Below are positions 7,984 to 14,301 of a stretch of 27,256 nucleotides of DNA, piece by piece (the stretch's first letter is position 1; every line of letters starts with the position of its first letter). The notes beneath the pieces are model-generated. The model did no database searches and was not told where the DNA came from. It saw nothing but the letters and a program-made list of their open reading frames with translations. Position numbers and translations under genes: made by a program. The stretch is taken from positions 1-27,256 of the forward strand of contig JAZKAS010000037.1 in the NCBI GenBank assembly GCA_040389005.1, written 5' to 3'. This DNA is from JAGOUN01 sp040389005. GTDB taxonomy: Bacteria > Pseudomonadota > Gammaproteobacteria > JAGOUN01.

Positions 7984-9603
7984 ATGTTAAGAAAATGTGA
8001 CCCGACAGGATACCTTGGTTTTTACAGTACGCTTATTTTTTCGTTGATCTATCTATTTTATACCCTTGGTTGGTCATTTATTTCTGGGCATTCAATTTAT
8101 TGGGCCGCGCAAAATCCAGAATTCAATCAACATCTTTCTGGTGTTAATTTATACATAGCTTCTTCTTGGCAATTTCCATTATTAGCATTTGATATGCTGC
8201 ATTATCCTTCAGGGACTCGCGTAACATTTACCGATAGTATTCCAATTTATGCATTTTTATTAAAAATATTTTTACCAAGAAATATTGAATTTATTAATCC
8301 ACTGGGATATTGGGTGGCGCTAAATTTTATTTGCCAGGGGATAGCAGCATGGTGGATTACTAAAGAACTGCGTGTGAAATCGTGGATGTTTTTAGCTTTT
8401 CTTATGATCGCTTTTTTAACTTACCCTGCGTGGATGGATAGACTAAGGCAGATAGCGCTCATGTCTCACTGGTTAATTTTGTTTGCGATTGCGCTTTATA
8501 TTCGTGGTTGTCGTCAACAGCTTATTCCAAGGTGGGGATGGACGGCGTTAATCGCCAGCGCATTTTATATCCACATTTATCTTTTTGCGATGGTAGTAAG
8601 TATTTTTGTTGCAGCAATTTTTGATGCCAAGCAATGTGTTACCAGGCGATATTTTATTTCAATATTATTACCTTTTTTAGTTTTAGCGATTAGCTTATTT
8701 TTATTTTTGTTACCACTTCCTCCTGCGGTACATGTTGGCGGGCATTTAGGTTATCCGATGGATTTGCTGGCGCCTTTTTATGGTGGAAATTTAATTGAAT
8801 TGCAAGCGAGTATACCACCTCTTTTCACAGATATTAATTATAATTATTTGGGATTAAGTGTCATTATAATGTTGCTGTGGGTTGTTTTTTCTCATCGCTT
8901 CAAAAAAGTTGATACAATAAGCAATCATCCTGCGTTATTTATTATCTTAATGGGGTTTTTTATTTACTCACTGTCGGATAAAATTTATTTTGGTGGGCAA
9001 TTAGTTGCAGTAGCAAGTCACTCAAAATTTTTAGATCCTATAACGACTCAGTTTAGAGCAGCTGAACGCTTTTTTTGGCCGGTGGGATACGTCATTGTTG
9101 TTTTTTCTCTTTATAAATTATACAAACAATTAAAGCCACGTAACTTTACAATCATCATCGCATTACTTTTAATTATTCAATGTATCGATATTAGTCATTA
9201 CTATGAAAAACTTAGGTTAAATAGTTCGAGGCAAGTTAACCCTGTGCTTGACTATGCGGCATTAGATAATGTCTTAGATAAACAAATAAAATATGTTTAT
9301 TTATATCCAAAATTTTTGTGTAATAAAAATAGCGGTCGCTTGCCTTATCCTGGATTAATTATTATTCCGTTGATGCGATATGCCGCAGAGCATCAGCTGA
9401 CATTAAATACCGGATATATTGCACGACAAGGATCCAATTGTGATAATACTGCTGAGGAAATAGCGCAGTCAAATAGCACAGAATCAGCGTATATTTTTTC
9501 AAAATTTGATTACAAAAATTTAAATCAAGTTTTTGAATTGTTTCAAGAAAAAGCAAATTTAGTTTGTGAAAATCTTGAGACAGTTTATGTATGTCATTTT
9601 TAA
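7984..9603 (+). CDS. DUF6311-like multi-pass membrane protein
   Basis: The 539-residue protein carries about ten membrane helices, then a soluble C-terminal part from about residue 410. The first large loop contains a W-Q-F-P-L block and Y-P-S-G-T-R-V-T-F-T-D-S-I-P, features I recognise from DUF6311 membrane proteins, which are found near surface-glycan genes and have a GT-C-like layout. The start is supported by AAAGGAA eight bases upstream, 11 bases after the GT2 stop, so the two are probably cotranscribed. A likely role is transfer of the sugar loaded on lipid by the GT2 enzyme. This is inferred from the pairing, as no catalytic residues are proven. Confidence 0.7.
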   Translation: MLRKCDPTGYLGFYSTLIFSLIYLFYTLGWSFISGHSIYWAAQNPEFNQHLSGVNLYIASSWQFPLLAFDMLHYPSGTRVTFTDSIPIYAFLLKIFLPRNIEFINPLGYWVALNFICQGIAAWWITKELRVKSWMFLAFLMIAFLTYPAWMDRLRQIALMSHWLILFAIALYIRGCRQQLIPRWGWTALIASAFYIHIYLFAMVVSIFVAAIFDAKQCVTRRYFISILLPFLVLAISLFLFLLPLPPAVHVGGHLGYPMDLLAPFYGGNLIELQASIPPLFTDINYNYLGLSVIIMLLWVVFSHRFKKVDTISNHPALFIILMGFFIYSLSDKIYFGGQLVAVASHSKFLDPITTQFRAAERFFWPVGYVIVVFSLYKLYKQLKPRNFTIIIALLLIIQCIDISHYYEKLRLNSSRQVNPVLDYAALDNVLDKQIKYVYLYPKFLCNKNSGRLPYPGLIIIPLMRYAAEHQLTLNTGYIARQGSNCDNTAEEIAQSNSTESAYIFSKFDYKNLNQVFELFQEKANLVCENLETVYVCHF

Positions 9604-9625
9604 TTGAAGTTTATATGAGATTTTT

Positions 9626-10912
9626 ATGAAAATAAGTGGTTGGGGTCGATGTCCCGTAATAGAATCGGAAATGCTTTCTCCTCAAAATGCGAGTCAAATC
9701 AATATTGATTCTGAGATTATAGTACGTGGCTTAGGTCGAAGTTATGGTGATAGTGCGCTTGCCACTCAAGTTCTTAGCACTTTATCGCTTGATCATTTTA
9801 TCGCATTTAATAACGATACGGGCATTTTAACCTGTGAATCAGGGGTAAGCTTGGCGAGTATTTTAACGACATTTGTACCAAAAGGGTGGTTTTTACCTGT
9901 GACGCCAGGCACTAAATTTGTAACAGTAGGCGGTGCGATTGCCAGCGATGTTCACGGAAAAAACCATCATGTAGATGGCAGTTTTTCGAGCCATGTGCAT
10001 TCGTTGCAAATAATTTTAGCCGATGGTTCTTGCGTTGAATGTTCTCGAACTTCGCATCCAGAATTATTTCGTGCCACGTGCGGTGGCATGGGCTTAACTG
10101 GTATCATTGTTTCAGCGACGCTTGCATTAAAAAAAATTCCAAGTGCGTTTATTAGTGAAACCACGTATAAGGCAAAAAATTTAGAAGAAGTATTTGCTTT
10201 GTTTGATGAACATCAAGCGTCGACGTATTCTGTTGCGTGGATTGATTGTCTTGCCAGTGGCGAACAGTTGGGCCGATCATTATTAATGTTGGGTGAGCAT
10301 GCAGAAGAGGGTGGTTTGACTTTAAATAATTCCAAAAAATTAAGTGTGCCCTTTACAATGCCTGCCGCATTGCTTAATCAATATTCGATTAAAGCATTTA
10401 ATGCTTTATATTATAATAAGCAACGAGAAAAAGTAACTGAGCGTAGTGTTCATTATGATAAATATTTTTATCCGCTAGATGGCTTAAATCATTGGAATCG
10501 TTTATATGGAAAAAACGGCTTTACACAATATCAATTCGTTTTGCCAAAATCAGTTGGGCTTGCAGGCATGACGAAAATATTAAACGAAATTGCAGCTTCA
10601 AAGCGCGGTTCTTTTTTATCTGTACTTAAAGCTTTTGGCCCTGGCAATGAAAATTATCTTTCATTTCCGATGGAAGGGTATACTTTGGCGCTGGATTTCA
10701 AAATAGAATCGGGTTTATTTGAATTATTAGAGAGATTAGACGCAATAGTTTTAGAATATGGCGGGCGAATCTATCTGGCTAAAGATGTGCGAATGTCAGA
10801 AGCGACCTTCAAACAAGGCTATACAAAATGGTCAGATTTTGCGACTATACGCGCACGTTACGGTGCTGATAGGCGCTTTCATTCATTGCAATCTAAACGA
10901 TTAGGGATATAA
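9626..10912 (+). CDS. dprE1: DprE1-like FAD-dependent polyprenylphosphoryl-ribose 2'-oxidase
   Basis: This 428-residue protein of the VAO/PCMH flavoenzyme type matches decaprenylphosphoryl-beta-D-ribose oxidase. The FAD domain shows G-R-S-Y-G-D (37-42), P-V-T-P-G-T, V-G-G-A-I-A and D-V-H-G-K-N-H-H, with His110 matching His132 of the Mycobacterium tuberculosis enzyme. The substrate domain keeps Y-Q-F-V, V-L-K (Lys335, equivalent to Lys367) and Y-L-A-K-D (Tyr383 and Lys386, equivalent to Tyr415 and Lys418). The Cys387 position, target of covalent benzothiazinones, is Ala355 here. The family oxidises the ribose 2'-hydroxyl of the polyprenyl-linked sugar to a keto group, the first half of epimerisation to arabinose. 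It sits 22 bases after the DUF6311-like gene and 3 bases before the DprE2-like partner. There is some risk that it acts on another polyol. Confidence 0.88.
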   Translation: MKISGWGRCPVIESEMLSPQNASQINIDSEIIVRGLGRSYGDSALATQVLSTLSLDHFIAFNNDTGILTCESGVSLASILTTFVPKGWFLPVTPGTKFVTVGGAIASDVHGKNHHVDGSFSSHVHSLQIILADGSCVECSRTSHPELFRATCGGMGLTGIIVSATLALKKIPSAFISETTYKAKNLEEVFALFDEHQASTYSVAWIDCLASGEQLGRSLLMLGEHAEEGGLTLNNSKKLSVPFTMPAALLNQYSIKAFNALYYNKQREKVTERSVHYDKYFYPLDGLNHWNRLYGKNGFTQYQFVLPKSVGLAGMTKILNEIAASKRGSFLSVLKAFGPGNENYLSFPMEGYTLALDFKIESGLFELLERLDAIVLEYGGRIYLAKDVRMSEATFKQGYTKWSDFATIRARYGADRRFHSLQSKRLGI

Positions 10913-10915
10913 ATT

Positions 10916-11659
10916 ATGCATAAAAATATTTTAATTATTGGCGCAACATCTGCGATTGCTGAGTCAGTCGCGCGTTTATATGCCATTGATAAGGCCAATC
11001 TTTATTTGCTTGCTAGAAATGAGTCAAGATTATCAACAATGGCGCATGACCTCAAAATAAGAGGTGCTGCTAGTGTTGTAGTGACCACATTTAATGCGGA
11101 AGATTTCTCTACGCATCAAGCGGTTATTGATAAAGCCTATGATGCACTAAAAACAATTGATATTGTCTTGATTGCTTACGGCAGTTTGCCGGATCAAAAA
11201 ACTATGGAAAAAAGCGCTGCAGATACCATTGCTGCGTGTAATACCAATGCAATTAGCGTTATTTCTTTTTTGACTATTCTTGCCAATCGATTTGAAGAAA
11301 ATAAGAGCGGAACAATTGCGGTGATTACAAGCGTGGCCGGTGATCGAGGCCGTCAATCGAATTATGTCTATGGCGCAGCAAAAGCTATGGTGTCAGTTTT
11401 CTTGCAAGGGCTCAGAAATCGTTTGCATCATTCAAAAGTGAATGTACTTGATATCAAACCCGGTTTTGTTGATACACCCATGACGGCGCATATTCAAAAG
11501 GGTGGGCCGCTTTGGGCGCAACCGAATGAAGTTGCGAAAGATATTGTCAAAGCTATCGAAAAGAAAAAAGAATTTTTATACACCCCATTTTTTTGGCGCT
11601 ATATTATGCTCGTTATTCGTAATATTCCTGAGTGTTTGTTTAAACGAGGCAAACTTTAA
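10916..11659 (+). CDS. dprE2: DprE2-like short-chain dehydrogenase (keto-intermediate reductase)
   Basis: The 247-residue protein is a classical-length short-chain dehydrogenase. The nucleotide-binding start reads G-A-T-S-A-I-A (9-15), close to the G-G-T-S-E-I-G form of DprE2 rather than the usual TGxxxGIG. The catalytic set is Ser139, Tyr152 and Lys156 (Y-G-A-A-K), followed by an L-D-I-K-P-G-F-V-D-T-P-M block. The A-G-D-R-G-R-Q-S-N-Y-V-Y region resembles A-G-E-R-V-R-R-A-N-F-V-Y of mycobacterial DprE2. Its role would be NADH-dependent reduction of the keto product of DprE1 to polyprenyl-phosphoryl-arabinose. The three-base gap to dprE1 indicates one operon, which continues into rlmJ. Confidence 0.87.
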   Translation: MHKNILIIGATSAIAESVARLYAIDKANLYLLARNESRLSTMAHDLKIRGAASVVVTTFNAEDFSTHQAVIDKAYDALKTIDIVLIAYGSLPDQKTMEKSAADTIAACNTNAISVISFLTILANRFEENKSGTIAVITSVAGDRGRQSNYVYGAAKAMVSVFLQGLRNRLHHSKVNVLDIKPGFVDTPMTAHIQKGGPLWAQPNEVAKDIVKAIEKKKEFLYTPFFWRYIMLVIRNIPECLFKRGKL

Positions 11660-11661
11660 AA

Positions 11662-12489
11662 ATGAATTATCGACATAGTTATCACGCTGGTAGTTTTTCT
11701 GATGTGTTTAAACATCTTATTTTGAGTTTAATAATCGATGCTTTAGAAGTCAAAGAAGCGCCGTTTACTTATTTAGAGACGCATGCAGGCAGAGGATTAT
11801 ATTGGCTTGATGCGGATGAAGCGCAAAAGAAACAAGAATATCGTTTTGGCATTGAGCGGTTACTTGCTTATAATAAAATAAAACCTGCGCCAGCGTGTTT
11901 TTCGCGTTATCTCAATTTAATTACCTCGCTGAACTTTGAAGATCATTTGAATTGTTACCCAGGCTCACCGAAAATTGCCGAAAGCTTATTGCGTGACGAT
12001 GATGCCATGATTTTTTGTGAGCTACATCCTGAAGAATATAGCGTGTTAAAAGAAAATATGGATAAACATGATCGGCGTATTGCGATGCATCATGCCGATG
12101 CGTATTCCAGCATGAAAGCATTTTTACCGCCTAAAACGGGTCGAGGGTTTGTGCATATTGATCCGCCGTTTGAAAAAACCAATGAATTTGAAATGATTGA
12201 AAAGGCTTTGAAGCTTGCGCTGCAACGTTGGCGCATGGGGCAATTCATGATTTGGTATCCCATCAAAGACAGACGCGAAGTTGAGCGATTTCAGCATTCG
12301 GTGACGCAGTTGCAACCTGAATCTATTTTTATCGAATTTTTTATGAATGATACTGATATTAGCAGTAATCTAATGGGGTGCGGAGTGGCATTGGTTAATC
12401 CACCTTGGAAGCTGAAAGAGCGACTTTCTGATGAGGCATTACCTTATCTGGCGGCAGCTTTAGGCGGTCGTTGGGATATATATTTATAA
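11662..12489 (+). CDS. rlmJ: 23S rRNA (adenine(2030)-N6)-methyltransferase RlmJ
   Basis: The 275-residue protein starts with M-N-Y-R-H-S-Y-H-A-G and F-S-D-V-F-K-H, the characteristic N-terminus of RlmJ. The T-H-A-G-R-G segment is the start of the S-adenosylmethionine site, and the catalytic N6-adenine motif is I-D167-P-P-F. The family methylates A2030 of 23S rRNA. Length agrees with the usual 270-280 residues. It starts two bases after the DprE2 stop, so it is translated from the same message as a sugar operon, an unusual partner for a housekeeping rRNA enzyme. Confidence 0.95.
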   Translation: MNYRHSYHAGSFSDVFKHLILSLIIDALEVKEAPFTYLETHAGRGLYWLDADEAQKKQEYRFGIERLLAYNKIKPAPACFSRYLNLITSLNFEDHLNCYPGSPKIAESLLRDDDAMIFCELHPEEYSVLKENMDKHDRRIAMHHADAYSSMKAFLPPKTGRGFVHIDPPFEKTNEFEMIEKALKLALQRWRMGQFMIWYPIKDRREVERFQHSVTQLQPESIFIEFFMNDTDISSNLMGCGVALVNPPWKLKERLSDEALPYLAAALGGRWDIYL

Positions 12490-12540
12490 GGCGAGTTTAA
12501 ATTAAGATTATTTTCATTTTTGTTTAAATTTAAGACGCCT
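12489..12540 (+). terminator. Weak hairpin after rlmJ, possible terminator
   Basis: AGGCG at 12489-12493 is complementary to CGCCT at 12536-12540. Between them, two TTTAAA-containing AT tracts can pair imperfectly. There is no clear following T run, so this is only a candidate end for the operon. The rest of 12541-12605 is AT-rich and probably holds the promoter of the next gene, but I could not place convincing boxes. Confidence 0.3.
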
Positions 12541-12605
12541 CCTTAAGCGTGCGATAATAATTTCCCACTATAGTTGGTTTTATATAGTTTTAGAGATAGA
12601 GCACA

Positions 12606-14042
12606 ATGAAACCGACTCTTTTAGTAGCCTATGCTATGGGGCAAGCAATTAGCAAAATGATGGCTGCAACTGAACCTGCGGATGCACGAACCACTTCAAC
12701 GGCTGGCGTTTCGATGTCACCCCTGGAGCGAGGAGATATCCAGCCGCTTATCATGCGCAAAAAAAAGAAAGCTAAAAAGGCATTGTCTTTGCAAGAAGCG
12801 CTCTTGGTTTGTGTCGATTATCTGACCATGATTGCGACGCCCGCGCGCCAATTTCGTGCTGCGTATGTTATTTTTGATGCTTTATATATGGCAAGCGCCG
12901 CTGATGATGACAATTTAACGCCTTTTAGGGATTTCTTCTTTACACTCTTCCCATTCACGCTTTTTAATATGACCATGGCCGTAGCGGTATTGGCTTATCA
13001 CCGACGAAATAATATCCCGTATAAAGTCACTAATGGCGATAGTGTCACTGAATTTCTTGAAACCGCCGCTTCGGTAAAAGGCACCGGCCAATTAATACAA
13101 AATCCATCCGGGTTGACAAGTGTTTCTCGCGAAGATCAGTGGCTGTTGAATGCGGTCGCCTTCATGTTTGCAGGTGCGCAAATAGTTTCAGGGGTTGAGG
13201 ATAAACCGATGTGGCAAGGGGTTGCGCATAGCATGCATGAAGCTTTTGGTAGGCCGATTGATAAGTTAACGCCGGTGACTTTTTCACAAAATATTTATTA
13301 TGGCACGATACGTTTTTTACATACTTCGCATGTTATTACTATTCTATATTCACTCGCTGATGCACTGTCTTTGCTTTTTCAAGCAGTACCGTTTCTGGCT
13401 AATATCGTTAATGCGAATATTTGTGCGGCTCCAGTTGCTTTTTTCTTTCTTGTTTCTGCTCGATTCGTGTTGCATGCGTTGTATTCTAAAAAGTTGCCTT
13501 CATGGGCGCTTCGCGTTGCTGAATTTGAGCGCGTGTTATATTCGTTGAATAACTTCTTATTTGCACTTAATGCGTTTGCTTATCTTATTACACTGGCGCG
13601 GTTGGTCATCGAAAATCAACCTGATGCGACTTATATCTACGCTAGTTTTTTGCAAAGTTTAACTGTTTATGTGCCTTCATTCTTGGTTGCAATCGCTGTA
13701 TTTGTGACAGCTCTAAGAGAATATAACGAAAATTTTTATAATGAATTATCTGTTCGTGCAAAAGAATGCGGCTATGACCAAGGCGAAAGTGACCTTGTTT
13801 TGACGGAGTTTTTTTCCAATCCAGATAACACAAATACTTCTGTTGAGTCTCAAGTAGTTCGTAGTTTTCACAATAAAGAGGATGAAGCAGAGGTTAATTT
13901 ATTGGTAGCTTTGACTCGGCCGCTTGTCGTAGTACAGCCGTCTGTGTCATTAAGTCAATCAAGGGATTCTTTATGGGGCGATGTATCTCTGGGTTCTCAT
14001 GGGGATGCAAATAGGTTGAGTCATCGTGGTTATGCCATCTAG
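12606..14042 (+). CDS. Unrecognised polytopic membrane protein, 478 residues
   Basis: I do not recognise a family. The N-terminal 75 residues are soluble, with a strongly basic run (R-K-K-K-K-A-K-K) near residues 51-58. Hydrophobic segments lie near residues 110-130, 185-200, 240-265, 270-292, 315-337 and 350-373, suggesting five or six membrane passes. The C-terminal hundred residues are soluble and acidic to neutral, rich in Ser, Glu and Asp. There is no signal peptide and no catalytic motif. The start has GAGATAGAG upstream. It sits between housekeeping genes rlmJ and smpB, together with a small secreted peptide and a phosphoesterase fusion. Orphan multi-helix proteins of this type in host-associated gammaproteobacteria can be secreted effectors, but nothing here proves that. 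Confidence 0.75.
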   Translation: MKPTLLVAYAMGQAISKMMAATEPADARTTSTAGVSMSPLERGDIQPLIMRKKKKAKKALSLQEALLVCVDYLTMIATPARQFRAAYVIFDALYMASAADDDNLTPFRDFFFTLFPFTLFNMTMAVAVLAYHRRNNIPYKVTNGDSVTEFLETAASVKGTGQLIQNPSGLTSVSREDQWLLNAVAFMFAGAQIVSGVEDKPMWQGVAHSMHEAFGRPIDKLTPVTFSQNIYYGTIRFLHTSHVITILYSLADALSLLFQAVPFLANIVNANICAAPVAFFFLVSARFVLHALYSKKLPSWALRVAEFERVLYSLNNFLFALNAFAYLITLARLVIENQPDATYIYASFLQSLTVYVPSFLVAIAVFVTALREYNENFYNELSVRAKECGYDQGESDLVLTEFFSNPDNTNTSVESQVVRSFHNKEDEAEVNLLVALTRPLVVVQPSVSLSQSRDSLWGDVSLGSHGDANRLSHRGYAI

Positions 14043-14056
14043 AAAGCAATAAACCG

Positions 14057-14065
14057 TGCTATACT
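14057..14065 (+). promoter_or_regulatory. Extended -10 promoter for the 54-residue peptide gene
   Basis: TGC directly before TATACT (14060-14065) forms an extended -10 element, which can work without a good -35 box; none is visible at 14037-14042. It lies about 40 bases before the ATG at 14106 and just after the stop of the membrane-protein gene, so the small gene may have its own transcript. Confidence 0.45.
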
Positions 14066-14105
14066 ATATTGGCTGCAATGGGCAGTGTTATCTTAGGAGC
14101 TGATC

Positions 14106-14270
14106 ATGTTGAAATTAACTAAATTTAAATTGGGTGCATTAGTCGTTGCGGTCGTACTTGGTGGCAGCGTTGCGTATGCTTGCGTTGGCCAATCAAATCC
14201 TGTGAAAGCTGAAGAGCAACAACAGGTAGATAGTGCGCCACAATCGGATACTGAATCCCAAAAAGGGTAA
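14106..14270 (+). CDS. Small secreted peptide, 54 residues
   Basis: A short frame reads M-L-K-L-T-K-F-K, then a hydrophobic core of about 15 residues, then S-V-A-Y-A-C, then a hydrophilic tail rich in Gln, Glu, Ser and Asp ending at residue 54. This is a typical Sec signal peptide with an A-Y-A cleavage site at residues 23-25, leaving a mature peptide of about 29 residues that starts with Cys. The Cys raises the thought of a lipoprotein, but Tyr at -2 and Ala at -3 fit a lipobox poorly. AGGAG six bases before the ATG and an extended -10 promoter support that it is expressed. It lies just upstream of the phosphoesterase fusion. Function unknown. Confidence 0.7.
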   Translation: MLKLTKFKLGALVVAVVLGGSVAYACVGQSNPVKAEEQQQVDSAPQSDTESQKG

Positions 14271-14301
14271 TCTGTCATTTTAATAATCGGTGAGTCATTT
14301 T

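Noticed and set aside
1..11659. O-antigen or capsule cluster with Wzx/Wzy
   Set aside because: No nucleotide-sugar synthesis genes, flippase or polymerase motifs are seen; the enzymes present point to a polyprenyl-phosphate sugar route.
14181..14183. Lipoprotein call for the 54-residue peptide at Cys26
   Set aside because: The residues before Cys (V-A-Y-A) do not fit a lipobox, with Tyr at -2; signal peptidase I cleavage after AYA explains the sequence better.
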